A stretch of DNA of 64,000 nt from Fredinandcohnia humi. GTDB taxonomy: Bacteria > Bacillota > Bacilli > Bacillales > Bacillaceae_L. The position numbers and the translations under genes were made by a program. The stretch lies in NCBI RefSeq assembly GCF_001439915.1, contig NZ_LMBW01000002.1, positions 62,001 through 126,000 of the forward strand, in the 5' to 3' direction. The notes under the pieces are model-generated. The model was given only the letters and a program-made list of their open reading frames with translations. It was not told the origin of the DNA and did no database searches. Of the stretch, positions 35,969-44,537 are shown one piece after another; the first letter of the stretch is position 1; each line of letters starts with the position of its first letter.

Positions 35969-37885
35969 TTAGATACTCTTATACAATAGCTTTTTCAGTA
36001 ACGGAAATAATACATCCGGTAATTGGTCAATATTTGGGACCAATATGCTGTACTTTCCGTATATGTTTTGGATCGTTGTTTGTTGGCCTTCGTCTATTTC
36101 TCCATTTGATAAGAATACATTTATGACTTCGATGCCATGCTTTCGGGCTTTAAGAACGGCCTCATGGGTATCGATAATTCCATTTTGCTCGTAATTAAAT
36201 GCAGCTGGTTCACCGTCTGAAAAGACGAGCAGAAATTTTTGTTTCTCGGTACGCTGTAATAGCTTTTTTGTTTGCAAACGAATCGAAAAACCGTCGCGAT
36301 TGTCTTCCTCTGGTTCAAGCTGCATGATTTCGGCACCATAACTGCGCTTTAAACTAGAATCAAAGTCAATGACCGTTTGCAGGTAGTTTGGTTGCTTCAA
36401 ACGATCTGCATCATTGGTGTCCTCCCAGAAACCTGTTACATCATGGGGAACCTGAACAGATTTTAAGGCTTCGTGAAACAGGGCAATCCCTAGTTTTGTT
36501 TGATCCATTTTATCAAACATAGACGCGGAGCAATCGACTAACAAAGAGAACACAGCATCAATTTGATGGGATGGCTGTTCTTTTTTATAAAATAATCTTG
36601 GATTGTCATCTGTAAATATACGAATAAGCTTTTTGTTTAATCGTCCAAAATGTAAGTCCCCTCTTGGAAGATTCTTTTTATGCTCCAGCGTTTTGAGGAT
36701 CATTTGCTTTAGCTTCTTTTGATAGGGTGCAATGACCGCTTTATTTTTCTCGTATTGGATAACCTCATCATTTGAGGGCTTTCGTGCATTTTTGAAAACC
36801 GCATAGGCAAAGCGATTTTCTTTTCCAAATTCTGCTTCTGAGGAACCTTCTTTCTCAGTAAGGACCAATTCCATTGCTTCTAGTTTGGAGTAATCACTGT
36901 TTTTACTTTTACGAGACGAGCCTTGGGCAATCCCCAACGCCTGATCGCCTTCTTCCCCTTCCCTTGCCCCTTCACCCATTAAATTAGTTCTGGAGCCTTG
37001 TTCTAAATCAAATTGTAAAAAACTTTTTGTAGGAGTGCTTGTTTCTCGATGCCAGGTTTCGAACTTCTCCTCATGGATCTCTTCATCCCCTTTTTTGACA
37101 TCATCAAGCATATCATTGTTTTTTAGCTTATCCTTGCGTTTCAAGTCATCGATTGTAGGTCCATCCTCAAGAAATTCATAATCAAGCTCTGGTAAATGGA
37201 AATACGTGTTTAACATGTCTTCATCGAGGACATCCCCTAACACATCGATAATATCTTCACAATTCTTAATGATGTCTATTGTTGATTTTGCATCGAAAAC
37301 CTTCGCAATTTGACTTCGTAAAAACGGAACAACAAGATCAATTTTATATTGAATCGACGGAATCTCCTCAAGCGGGGACTCGGCTGTTAAAAGTTTAAAC
37401 AAGGCATTAAACAGAGAATCCGTTGGAACACTTTTAACCATGTTGACATGGAGCTGGTCCTCATAATACTTGCGATAAATTCTTCGTCTTTCAGAAAAGG
37501 ATTTCCTTGTTCCGGGACGTTCTTTGATACAAAGCTCTTCTAGACGAAAATCCTCAAAAAGCATGAAAAGCTGTTTCGCAAAGCTTGGGAGTCTGCTTTT
37601 TCTACAGAATCTTAAATACTGATCGATTTCTTTAAAATCCGTGTGTTTCATACTTCCGATTGTCCGTAAAAAAACATCGCTTAATAATCCATTGCGTTTG
37701 TCATTTTCAGGGCGATTGTCCCAAAAATGGCTGATGATTATTTTTTGTTGAATGGGATCGAGATATGATTTGTAGCCTAACTCAATTTCAAGTTCAGGAT
37801 TTTTTGAGATTGTTTTGGCAAGATCGGATAATTCCATGAACAGAAAGGAGTCGACCTTCTTATCATTAAATTGAATAAATCTCAT
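35969..37885 (-). CDS. yojO: VWA-domain protein, YojO/NorD-CobT-like
   Basis: A 638-residue protein with a C-terminal von Willebrand A domain; the metal-ion-dependent adhesion site DCSAS is in SLLVDCSASMFDK (near residue 465). The N-terminal two-thirds are helical with an acidic, low-complexity centre (GAREGEEGDQ). Such proteins act with a MoxR AAA ATPase, encoded directly upstream with a ten-base gap, as a chaperone or cofactor-insertion machine. B. subtilis yojO is the same length. ATG 37885 follows TGAGG; an earlier TTG is rejected. Confidence 0.88.
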   Translation of the reverse strand: MRFIQFNDKKVDSFLFMELSDLAKTISKNPELEIELGYKSYLDPIQQKIIISHFWDNRPENDKRNGLLSDVFLRTIGSMKHTDFKEIDQYLRFCRKSRLPSFAKQLFMLFEDFRLEELCIKERPGTRKSFSERRRIYRKYYEDQLHVNMVKSVPTDSLFNALFKLLTAESPLEEIPSIQYKIDLVVPFLRSQIAKVFDAKSTIDIIKNCEDIIDVLGDVLDEDMLNTYFHLPELDYEFLEDGPTIDDLKRKDKLKNNDMLDDVKKGDEEIHEEKFETWHRETSTPTKSFLQFDLEQGSRTNLMGEGAREGEEGDQALGIAQGSSRKSKNSDYSKLEAMELVLTEKEGSSEAEFGKENRFAYAVFKNARKPSNDEVIQYEKNKAVIAPYQKKLKQMILKTLEHKKNLPRGDLHFGRLNKKLIRIFTDDNPRLFYKKEQPSHQIDAVFSLLVDCSASMFDKMDQTKLGIALFHEALKSVQVPHDVTGFWEDTNDADRLKQPNYLQTVIDFDSSLKRSYGAEIMQLEPEEDNRDGFSIRLQTKKLLQRTEKQKFLLVFSDGEPAAFNYEQNGIIDTHEAVLKARKHGIEVINVFLSNGEIDEGQQTTIQNIYGKYSILVPNIDQLPDVLFPLLKKLLYKSI

Positions 37886-37895
37886 TTTAATAACC

Positions 37896-38780
37896 TCACT
37901 CAAACAGAGTTTCTGCTATATTTTTAACTGCTGCTTTCTCTCGATCGTCCTCAAGTTTTTCAGTAATGCCCCGTTCAATGGCACGTAATGGCGGCATGTA
38001 CATTGCCAAATCACATGTGTCAATCAATGCACGGATAGACGCAGCCTCTTCAGAGAGCATACCTCCGCGGACCTGTGTAATTAAATCAGATGATAAGGAA
38101 ACAAATTTATTGATTACATGTTCATCCTGTAAGGCTGATTGTGTTTGAAGAACTTCCTTTAGTGTTTCCCCTTGAATATATGGAACGTCAATGACAACAA
38201 AACGGTTTTTCAACGCTTCATTTAAAGGAACGGTTCCGACATACCCTTCATTGATCGCAGCAATGACGCCAAAGCCATTTTCCGCACGAACCACTTCAGC
38301 TGTGAACGGATTGGTAATCATTTTTCGATAATCAAGAACACCATTTAAAATAGGCAGGGTTTCTGGTTTTGCCATATTGATTTCATCAATGTATAGAAGA
38401 TAGCCTTTTTTCATTGCATTAATGACAGGTCCTGCAACAAATTCGATTTTCATTTTTCCATCATGCTCTTGAATCGTTTTATATCCAAGTAAGGCTTCTG
38501 CATCAAGGTCAACAGAGCAGTTAATGCTGTACATTGGTTGTTGAAATATATGTGAAATTGTTTCAGCAAGCTTTGTTTTCCCTGAACCCGTTGGACCCTT
38601 TAGCAGCACATTTTTGCCGATGCTTAGTGCAATGATAGCGTCACGAATAATATGGATATCTGAAGGTGTATACCCCCCATTTCCGATTAATACCTCATCT
38701 TCGGAAACTCGGTTCTTTCTATTTGAAATTTCTGTTTGTATAGTTGTCGGTAACTTCAAATCTTCTAGTTGAATTGTCAT
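37896..38780 (-). CDS. yojN: MoxR-family AAA ATPase, YojN/NorQ-like
   Basis: A 294-residue AAA+ ATPase: Walker [11 protein letters not shown] near residue 62, Walker [11 protein letters not shown], sensor 1 in VIAAINEGY and the arginine-containing [12 protein letters not shown] segment. It belongs to the NorQ/CbbQ/YojN group, partners of VWA proteins in maturation of metalloenzymes. It is first in the operon with yojO. The client enzyme is not apparent in the window. Confidence 0.9.
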   Translation of the reverse strand: MTIQLEDLKLPTTIQTEISNRKNRVSEDEVLIGNGGYTPSDIHIIRDAIIALSIGKNVLLKGPTGSGKTKLAETISHIFQQPMYSINCSVDLDAEALLGYKTIQEHDGKMKIEFVAGPVINAMKKGYLLYIDEINMAKPETLPILNGVLDYRKMITNPFTAEVVRAENGFGVIAAINEGYVGTVPLNEALKNRFVVIDVPYIQGETLKEVLQTQSALQDEHVINKFVSLSSDLITQVRGGMLSEEAASIRALIDTCDLAMYMPPLRAIERGITEKLEDDREKAAVKNIAETLFE

Positions 38781-38879
38781 GAAGTATCAAATCCTCTCGT
38801 ATATATCTTCTTATACCATCACGATTTTACAGAAGTTTTCGGGGTGGAGCAATGAATTCACCTTGAAATTCAAGTATTT

Positions 38880-38909
38880 GTGACATTTTTGGTGAAGGTA
38901 TGGTATGAT
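38880..38909 (+). promoter_or_regulatory. Promoter of putative antitoxin RNA
   Basis: GTGACA at 38880-38885, an 18-base spacer and an extended -10, TGGTATGAT, at 38901-38909. Start of RNA expected near 38916. Confidence 0.6.
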
Positions 38910-38915
38910 AATGAT

Positions 38916-39056
38916 AAATATTCGTAAAATACAAATAGACCGCAGATGTTACGAGCATCTACGGCCTAGCAATAGAATGGTCCCACTAAGAGGATCAGCC
39001 TAAAATGAAATAGACCTCACCCGATTTTTAGCGGAAAAAGGGAGGTCTATTTTTTA
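38916..39056 (+). ncRNA. Putative type I antitoxin RNA, antisense to the toxin 3' end
   Basis: About 140 bases between an extended -10 promoter and a T-run terminator. It contains a hairpin (CCGCAGATG ... CATCTACGG, 38939-38967) and ends in the AATAGACCTC/GAGGTCTATT stem (39009-39051). Its last ten or so bases overlap the toxin reading frame on the other strand and the rest would overlap the toxin mRNA tail. This tail-to-tail layout is that of txpA/RatA and bsrG/SR4. Inferred from arrangement, not from homology of the RNA. Confidence 0.6.
39009..39056 (+). terminator. Terminator of antitoxin RNA
   Basis: AATAGACCTC/GAGGTCTATT stem followed by six T. It overlaps the toxin stop codon on the opposite strand. 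Confidence 0.75.
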
Positions 39057-39133
39057 TTGTTGTCAAAAGATAAAATCGCAACAACAAGCGACGCAAACGA
39101 AAGCATAATCACGAGGCTTTCAAAAATCGTCAT
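39047..39133 (-). CDS. Small hydrophobic toxin, type I TA (holin-like toxin/TxpA family)
   Basis: A 28-residue peptide starting MTIFESLVIML, one membrane helix (about residues 7-22), ending in SFDNNKK. The (V/I)-(Y/F)-E-S-L start, single helix and Lys tail are those of BsrG/TxpA-type and 'putative holin-like toxin' peptides of Bacilli. The ribosome site AAAGGGGGTGAT is nearly perfect, also typical. A TATAAT lies at 39201-39206 on the minus strand, giving a leader of about 60 bases. The convergent antisense RNA would repress it. Its mRNA probably ends at the 38939-38967 hairpin. Confidence 0.75.
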   Translation of the reverse strand: MTIFESLVIMLSFASLVVAILSFDNNKK

Positions 39134-39200
39134 ATAGGCATCACCCCCTTTCACTTGGGAGCTTAGCCGACCACCCTTATGGACAACCTATTGCCATTTC

Positions 39201-39206
39201 ATTATA
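39201..39206 (-). promoter_or_regulatory. -10 element of toxin promoter
   Basis: TATAAT on the minus strand upstream of the toxin leader; a weak GTGTTC lies about 17 bases before it as a possible -35. Confidence 0.5.
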
Positions 39207-39237
39207 GCACATTCTACCATACGAACACACGTTTCAT

Positions 39238-40476
39238 TTAAAATTGGTTCTTTATACTCACTAACGCACCGTCTAGGTTTGCTTTGATTGCATCTTCTCT
39301 CTTATTCAGATGCTCACGAATATAGGTTAGGAGTTCATTGTCAAAGGCTAAACCACTGGCAAATTGGCGTTTTACAAAACGCTCCGCTTCATCAAATGAT
39401 GTAAACTTTGCATCAAGCGTTTTCTTCACGTGATGGATTACCCACTTGTCCTCTTTTTTGAAGACAAAGCACTTTTCTCCTTTTCGATTCACAAAAAGAG
39501 TCCCATTTTCATTCTCTTTTAGATTGAGCTGGTTTTCCTGAGCATCATGGCGAATAGCATACAATGGGAACGTATTTTTTACAAAAAGTTCAAATGCCGT
39601 GTCACCGAGTGAACAACCAGATGCTTTCGGATGTCCCCCGCCGCCGAAACGCTTCGCAAATTCCGATACATCAACCTCATCATATATCGTACGAAGTGCA
39701 ATCTTTTTTGTACCAACATTTAGCAGCGCAATCAAGTCTAAGTGAGGATTTAGTTTACCTAGCGCATTTCCAAGCTCTGAGATATATTGCTCGGCGTGAA
39801 CCACACCGACACAATAATCCTCGATAAACGTCTGCACCATTTGTTTGTTTTTCGAGTTAATATAGCGCTCGATTTTTCGATCCTCGGTATCTAATAGAAA
39901 ATCCTCAGCTTCTGTTAACTGAAAGGAATCTTGGTTTTTTTGAAGTCTTTCCAGCATTTTTGCTTCAAATTCTTCAATACCAATGATAAAAAATAAATCA
40001 TTGAGCCGCTTTGCTTCAATGCGATTTTCAGATTCCCATTCCCACGTATCATAGAGTCTTACTAATTCAATAAATTCTTCCAATCCTTTATGTCTTTCGA
40101 TCAGATTTTTTTCTAGAAGAAATTCATAGTAAAGTGAGGTTGCGCATGTTTTCTTGCCAGATTCATATTCGGCCTGTACAAACCCCCAGTCATATTCATT
40201 AAAATGCATGGCGGTTTTGTGATGATCCACCATTTGTATGTAGCGACCTGCTTTATGACGCTTTTCCAATGCCTTTTCATTTTTGTCATTGACTGCAAGA
40301 TCGGTTATGTATATTTTTGCTTGATTGTGCTCGGGTTTCTCAATATATTTTTCCACACGCTCGTTTAAGTTTCGGTAAGAGCAATAGGAGACATCAACTT
40401 CATCACCAAATGCTAGCTTGGCAACTAGCCCACATCCTACTCCATCTAAATCACTATCTGAAAATAACTTTATCAA
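39238..40476 (-). CDS. nrnB: DHH-family phosphoesterase, NrnB-like oligoribonuclease
   Basis: A 412-residue DHH/DHHA1 phosphoesterase that, in B. subtilis NrnB (YngD), degrades short RNA oligonucleotides from the 3' end. The SDSDLDGVGCG start, ITDLAV, catalytic MVDHHKTA and C-terminal FGGGGHPKASGC (GGGH motif) are all present. The central region is helical. B. subtilis NrnB starts in a very similar way. ATG 40476 sits after AAGGGGG. The gene appears monocistronic, followed by the toxin promoter region. Confidence 0.9.
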   Translation of the reverse strand: MIKLFSDSDLDGVGCGLVAKLAFGDEVDVSYCSYRNLNERVEKYIEKPEHNQAKIYITDLAVNDKNEKALEKRHKAGRYIQMVDHHKTAMHFNEYDWGFVQAEYESGKKTCATSLYYEFLLEKNLIERHKGLEEFIELVRLYDTWEWESENRIEAKRLNDLFFIIGIEEFEAKMLERLQKNQDSFQLTEAEDFLLDTEDRKIERYINSKNKQMVQTFIEDYCVGVVHAEQYISELGNALGKLNPHLDLIALLNVGTKKIALRTIYDEVDVSEFAKRFGGGGHPKASGCSLGDTAFELFVKNTFPLYAIRHDAQENQLNLKENENGTLFVNRKGEKCFVFKKEDKWVIHHVKKTLDAKFTSFDEAERFVKRQFASGLAFDNELLTYIREHLNKREDAIKANLDGALVSIKNQF

Positions 40477-40660
40477 GTTAGATTCCCCCTTTACTCGTAG
40501 TTTCGTTTAGTTTTGCTATTTTCATACCCGATTACTACTTTACACTAAAAAAGGGAAAAGGACGAGTCTTGCATTTGGTATGAATAATTTTTCCTCTAAT
40601 CATGTCATTTTTGTGATATAATCCATTAATCATTGCGGGAAGGTAAAAAGAAGTTGTTTT

Positions 40661-41100
40661 ATGAATCAAACATTTAGCCTGAAAGAAAAAAATAAATTAT
40701 TTTTTCATATCCTCTTTCCCATTTTAGCCACTCAGGTTGGCCTAATTCTCATCAATTTTGTGGATACGATGATGTCGGGTCGTGCTGGGGCGAATGACCT
40801 TGCAGGTGTGGCAATTGGCTCAAGTCTTTGGTTGCCGGTGTATACTGGGTTTTGCTGCACCGATTCAAGGAGCTCTTCATGGGTACAAGGATGTCAATAC
40901 AACCTTTGTAATGACACTTATCTCATATTGGGTAATCGGATTGCCAGTTGATTTATGTATTGGCTCAATACACGTCACTTGGTGGGTTTGGATATTGGAT
41001 TGGATGGATTGTCGGACTTGCTGCAGGTGCTATTACCTTGTCTGGACGATTGGTGATTGTACAGAAAAAAGCGGCTCGACTGGATTTGAATATGGAATAA
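40661..41100 (+). pseudogene. MATE-family efflux transporter, internally deleted and frameshifted
   Basis: The first 60 codons match a MATE transporter N-terminus (FFHILFPILATQVGLILINF, SGRAGANDLAGVAIGSS). The frame is then lost, and text from the C-terminus follows in another frame (AAPIQGALHGYKDVNTTFV, ISYWVIGLPV), then in a third (LGGFGYWIGWIVGLAAGAI, QKKAARLDLNME, stop at 41100). Intact proteins have about 450 residues, so roughly 900 bases are missing and at least two shifts are needed. It cannot make a transporter. The original ATG at 40661 and a good terminator remain. Confidence 0.88.
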
Positions 41101-41103
41101 GGG

Positions 41104-41134
41104 AAAACCAGCCTTTTAGGGGCTGGTTTTTTGT
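41104..41134 (+). terminator. Terminator of MATE pseudogene
   Basis: AAAACCAGCC/GGCTGGTTTT stem and T-run. Confidence 0.85.
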
Positions 41135-41159
41135 TGAATTTCTTGAATTTTGTTTGAAA

Positions 41160-41245
41160 ATTACGTCCTATGGTCGTTATTTTGATTCTATGGCCGATAG
41201 ACTACTTTCTATGGTCATTATTTTGTGTCTATGGCTGTTAGCAGT
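41160..41245. repeat. Degenerate 20-bp tandem array, four units
   Basis: CTATGG recurs at 41168, 41188, 41209 and 41229, each in a unit of about 20 bases. Units 1 and 3 share TTATTTTG; units 2 and 4 do not, so there is a hint of a 40-base higher unit. It lies immediately after the stop of the endonuclease IV-like gene. Confidence 0.65.
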
Positions 41246-42076
41246 CTACCCCATCATCTCATTCAAAAACTTAATTTCATCTCCATGCGAAAAATCACTC
41301 TCGTGAGGCGTTTCAAGCACAAATGGAATATCACCAAACACTGTGCTCGCTAGAAATTCATTAACTTGCTCGATTTTTAGCTCCCCGTATGGAATATTCG
41401 CATGGCGGTCCTTCATAGACCTAGTCGGGTATGCAGAATTATTCAAATGCACAGCCTTTAGATGATCAAAATACCCTAATTCAATCCCTTTTGCCTCTAC
41501 CTCACTCCAATTATCCCCATCCCACACACCGCTAGCAAATAGATGGCAAGTATCTAAACAAAAGCCGATTTTACCCGCATACTCGGTGAGCTGCCTAATT
41601 TGGACGAGCTCTTCAATCGTAGTCCCGGTCGGCCCACTCTTTCCAGCATTATTTTCTAACAAAATAAGTGCTTCCCCATCCCATCTTGATAAAACATCAT
41701 TCAGGGTTCCAATCATCCGTTGATAGCCCTCAAGAGGATTGGCCGCATTTTTCAATACTCCAAAATGAACAACAACCCCGATTGATCCACATTCATTGGC
41801 AATCTCCAAATCATTTAATAGTGAATCAATAACAAGCCCAATTTGATCCTTATCTGCGACTAAATTTGTTGCATATGGAGTATGGGCAATCGTTAGTAAA
41901 TCATGTTCCTTACAATATGTTGCACATTCGCTTGCATCATGACGATCCATTTTTTTTACAGACAAGCTTCGTGGGTTTTTCGGAAAATATTGAAATGCCT
42001 TCGCACCAATTTTTGTTGCATGACGTGCTGCACCTAAATACCCATCACGGATACTAATATGACTTCCAAATCTCAT
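41246..42076 (-). CDS. Endonuclease IV-type AP endonuclease (deoxyribonuclease IV)
   Basis: A 276-residue TIM-barrel enzyme of the AP_endonuc_2/Nfo family. Zinc ligands can be read along the chain: HISIRDG at the start, AHTPY, VVHFG, LLENNAGKSGPTGT (Glu), CLDTCHLFASG, VHLNNSAYPTRSMKDRHANI and LETPH near the end. It differs in N-terminal sequence from the main B. subtilis Nfo (YqfS) as I remember it, so this may be a paralogue. ATG 42076 starts MRFGSHIS. It stands alone, beside a MATE pseudogene. Confidence 0.85.
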   Translation of the reverse strand: MRFGSHISIRDGYLGAARHATKIGAKAFQYFPKNPRSLSVKKMDRHDASECATYCKEHDLLTIAHTPYATNLVADKDQIGLVIDSLLNDLEIANECGSIGVVVHFGVLKNAANPLEGYQRMIGTLNDVLSRWDGEALILLENNAGKSGPTGTTIEELVQIRQLTEYAGKIGFCLDTCHLFASGVWDGDNWSEVEAKGIELGYFDHLKAVHLNNSAYPTRSMKDRHANIPYGELKIEQVNEFLASTVFGDIPFVLETPHESDFSHGDEIKFLNEMMG

Positions 42077-42169
42077 CGTTTTGTCTCCTATTCTACATAT
42101 ACACTTAGTTTTTCAATCAAGTAAGGAACTATTCAAAAAATGGGCATACTAGTTTTCGAGGTGACGAAA

Positions 42170-42307
42170 TTGGAAAACTTTACATCAAAAGATGAGACGG
42201 TCCTAAAGAAGTCAATCGAGGAATTAGAAGAGGAAATGGGCTTATACTTTGTATCACCCGAAAAAAGTAATGAACTCAGTTTGTTTATGGAAGAAGAGGA
42301 GCACTAA
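42170..42307 (+). CDS. Small acidic protein, hypothetical
   Basis: About 45 residues, very acidic (SIEELEEEMG, MEEEEH at the end). The TTG at 42170 is six bases after GAGGTG; an in-frame ATG at 42140 and GTG at 42161 are alternatives. A hairpin terminator starts at its stop codon, which supports expression. No family recognised. Confidence 0.45.
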   Translation: MENFTSKDETVLKKSIEELEEEMGLYFVSPEKSNELSLFMEEEEH

Positions 42308-42341
42308 AAAAAGAGCGAAATCTCGACTCGCTCTTTTTGCC
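42306..42341. terminator. Bidirectional terminator
   Basis: AAAAAGAGCGA/TCGCTCTTTTT stem with about nine bases in the loop, between two convergent small genes. Confidence 0.85.
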
Positions 42342-42357
42342 GTTCGTGCCCTTATGG

Positions 42358-42543
42358 TTAATGAAAATATGACAATAGACTTGCTGCTCTCCAGACAATA
42401 ACAAACGAGCATAAACTTATAAATGTTGCGCTAATTATTTTGGCTATTCTTTTATGAGTTCCTTTAAAAATCGACTGTGCAAAGGAAAATGCAAAGATCA
42501 AAAACAAGATCATTGAAATTTCCATATACATGTTCATCTCCAT
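42358..42543 (-). CDS. Small two-pass membrane protein, hypothetical
   Basis: A 61-residue protein with two hydrophobic helices (about residues 8-24 and 37-56) separated by a basic loop (KGTHKRIAK). ATG 42543 follows AAAGGGG; a longer frame reaching 42639 has no ribosome site. Similar small membrane proteins are common in Bacillus genomes, but I cannot name the family. Confidence 0.65.
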   Translation of the reverse strand: MEMNMYMEISMILFLIFAFSFAQSIFKGTHKRIAKIISATFISLCSFVIVWRAASLLSYFH

Positions 42544-42678
42544 AAAAATACCCCTTTCAATACTTGATGTGCTGAGATATTTTGACGAGCCCTTCTTGTA
42601 TATGCACCGATTATAAAGGAAACTCAAGTAGTTGTACAACTGATTTTTGAACTATTTGTACATTATTCCTTGTTTTGT

Positions 42679-42969
42679 TTACATATTCTTCACATTTTCC
42701 ATTTCTTCGAGATAGACATGCTGTATGTGAAGTTTCTCATCAATAGGCAGGCTAGAGTCAAAGATTCGTTTACTTGCCATGAAAAACTTTTCGTATGGAG
42801 TTTTTCGCAGCCTTGGATGGGTCAACTCATCAAGCAAGTCCCTCCGGATTGTAGCTCTAAGAATATCCTCACTGCTAAGGTCTTTTTGCCACAACCTCCT
42901 GTTCGTCCAAAGAGATTGGTATGCTTTTAAAATTCGATCAAAATCCACGGGATCGTTCTCCATTTTCAT
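42679..42969 (-). CDS. Hypothetical protein downstream of bshB2
   Basis: A 96-residue soluble, charged, mostly helical protein (DFDRILKAYQSLWTNRRLWQ...). The start is ATG 42969, close behind AAAGGAG; ATG 42963 is equally possible. It begins about 50 bases after the bshB2 stop on the same strand with no terminator between, so it is probably the third gene of a yojF-bshB2 operon. No recognised domain; a role in bacillithiol metabolism would be a guess from position. Confidence 0.6.
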   Translation of the reverse strand: MKMENDPVDFDRILKAYQSLWTNRRLWQKDLSSEDILRATIRRDLLDELTHPRLRKTPYEKFFMASKRIFDSSLPIDEKLHIQHVYLEEMENVKNM

Positions 42970-43018
42970 AGAGCTCCTTTTATGCCTAAGAGTCCATATG
43001 CCTCTTAGCACCTAGTCC

Positions 43019-43684
43019 TTAATCATTAAATTTATAGGTCCAATAACTTTCCGTTCGAAGCCAATCCAAGACTTCATTATCTTTGTTATCGATTTTCTGA
43101 AGTAAATTGCCCATGAGTCCCTCCGTTTGGGAACGATGTGCTTTTAATGTAGCAATTTTCTTGTCTAGCACTTCACTAACATCGAATTCGACATCATGTT
43201 CACCAATCTTTTCAACACGGTCATGAGTGATGGCTTTGCAATAAACCTTAGGTCTGTTTTCTTTCGGAATGCGCCCAACGGCACGAATAGTAGCTTCTCC
43301 AGTCGCATCATGGTCTGGGTGAACGCCATGTCCAGGGTAAAATGTAATAACAAGTGATGGATTGACCTCTTTGATGATTTCTTCAATAGTATCTGCAATT
43401 CTTTCGGGATCCAAAAATTCCAATGTTTTATCACGATAGCCTAACATGCGTAGATCGGTGATCCCACAAGCCTTACAAGCTTCTCTAAGCTCTTTCTTGC
43501 GAATCTCAGGCAATGTTTCCCGGTTAGCGAAAAATGGATTACCAAGGTTTCTGCCCATTTCACCTAGCGTTAAGCAGGCATACGTAACGGGAACCCCTTT
43601 TTGGGTGTTTAAACTGATAAAACCTGACACACCAAATGCTTCATCATCCGGATGCGGTAATACGATTAAAATATGTTGTTCCAT
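43019..43684 (-). CDS. bshB2: Bacillithiol biosynthesis deacetylase BshB2
   Basis: PIG-L/LmbE-family zinc deacetylase that removes the acetyl group from GlcNAc-malate to give GlcN-malate in bacillithiol synthesis. The zinc motif HPDDE is in LPHPDDEAFGVSG near residue 11, and the second motif HPDHDATG near residue 122. The 221 residues equal B. subtilis BshB2 (YojG). ATG 43684 has AAGGAG upstream. It follows yojF by 51 bases on the same strand, as in B. subtilis. Confidence 0.94.
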   Translation of the reverse strand: MEQHILIVLPHPDDEAFGVSGFISLNTQKGVPVTYACLTLGEMGRNLGNPFFANRETLPEIRKKELREACKACGITDLRMLGYRDKTLEFLDPERIADTIEEIIKEVNPSLVITFYPGHGVHPDHDATGEATIRAVGRIPKENRPKVYCKAITHDRVEKIGEHDVEFDVSEVLDKKIATLKAHRSQTEGLMGNLLQKIDNKDNEVLDWLRTESYWTYKFND

Positions 43685-43735
43685 TTTACTACTCCTTTAT
43701 TCGAAATATGCAATCATTTTGATTGTCCCAAATCC

Positions 43736-44080
43736 TTAAAATGGGGTTGTACTGATTTGAAGAGCAACAGCAAGCTTTCCCTCTTCATCATGACCGGCAA
43801 GCAATAACCGATCCTTCTCGTCTAATTCCCAATCGGTAAGCCCTTCTGCATAAATCCAGCCGAGGTCCATCTTAAGACCTACACGGTATGGGTCATTTCC
43901 AACGATTTTTCCTTCTGTATACGTAACAAGAGCGTTTCGAATAAATGCACCTGCCGATGTCTTTCGGGTACCAGAATGAACTGCATAAGCGCCATTTGTT
44001 GTTTCAAGGTGAATATAAACATTTTGATTGGCAAAACGATTGATTAACTCCTGAATATCTTCTTTCTTAATCGGTTTCAA
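43736..44080 (-). CDS. yojF: YojF-family protein (DUF1806)
   Basis: A 114-residue YojF protein, function unknown, usually next to bshB2. The sequence starts KPIKKEDIQELINRF and contains AYAVHSGTRKTSAGAFIRNA and GLKMDLGWIYAEGLTDWELD, which match the family as I know it. The start is TTG 44080, eight bases after GGAGG; a longer frame to 44146 would run through this ribosome site. First gene of the bacillithiol-linked operon. Confidence 0.9.
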   Translation of the reverse strand: MKPIKKEDIQELINRFANQNVYIHLETTNGAYAVHSGTRKTSAGAFIRNALVTYTEGKIVGNDPYRVGLKMDLGWIYAEGLTDWELDEKDRLLLAGHDEEGKLAVALQISTTPF

Positions 44081-44256
44081 ATGTGAATCCTCCAAACTCA
44101 AAATAAAATAGATGTGATATTTAAATAGTAACGATTTTATCAACAAAATTCCAATAATGCGAATTGAAAATGAAAAAAGTTGTAATTACTAGTATATCTG
44201 GTATGATTTTCTACGTATTGGTTATATTACGAATATGAAGAAGGTGGTGAACAAAA

Positions 44257-44490
44257 TTGGCAAGTGAAGACCTTGAACTTGTGAATGATATGGAATTTGG
44301 CATAACATCGAAATTCGTTCCGAACTTATGTGAAGCAAAAACGTTAAGAGTTGTTGAAATAAATAATTCATCCGTTCGAATAGAGCTAGAATCAAAGCAA
44401 AAAGGTGTTTTCCCTCTCTCCCATTTTCAATACTTAATCCGCCATGGCGCATTGGTATTATCTAAGGACGAAGGCGAAGAAACCGCATAA
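44257..44490 (+). CDS. Small hypothetical protein
   Basis: A 77-residue soluble protein with beta-strand-rich pattern (LRVVEINNSSVRIELESKQKGVFPLSHFQYLIRHG), which might be a small barrel. The TTG at 44257 follows AAGGTGGTG with a normal gap. A terminator follows directly. Divergent from yojF. No family recognised. Confidence 0.65.
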   Translation: MASEDLELVNDMEFGITSKFVPNLCEAKTLRVVEINNSSVRIELESKQKGVFPLSHFQYLIRHGALVLSKDEGEETA

Positions 44491-44493
44491 TAA

Positions 44494-44528
44494 AAAACAA
44501 CCATCAGTAAAGATGGTTGTTCTCTATT
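44494..44528 (+). terminator. Terminator of small hypothetical gene
   Basis: AACAACCATC/GATGGTTGTT stem with six-base loop, then TCTCTATTTT. Confidence 0.75.
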
Positions 44529-44537
44529 TTGGTTATG

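Noticed and set aside
40782-41306. 174-residue reading frame over the MATE remnant
   Set aside because: It joins pieces of the decayed MATE gene in a wrong frame, and runs on through the terminator and tandem array into the opposite-strand nuclease gene.
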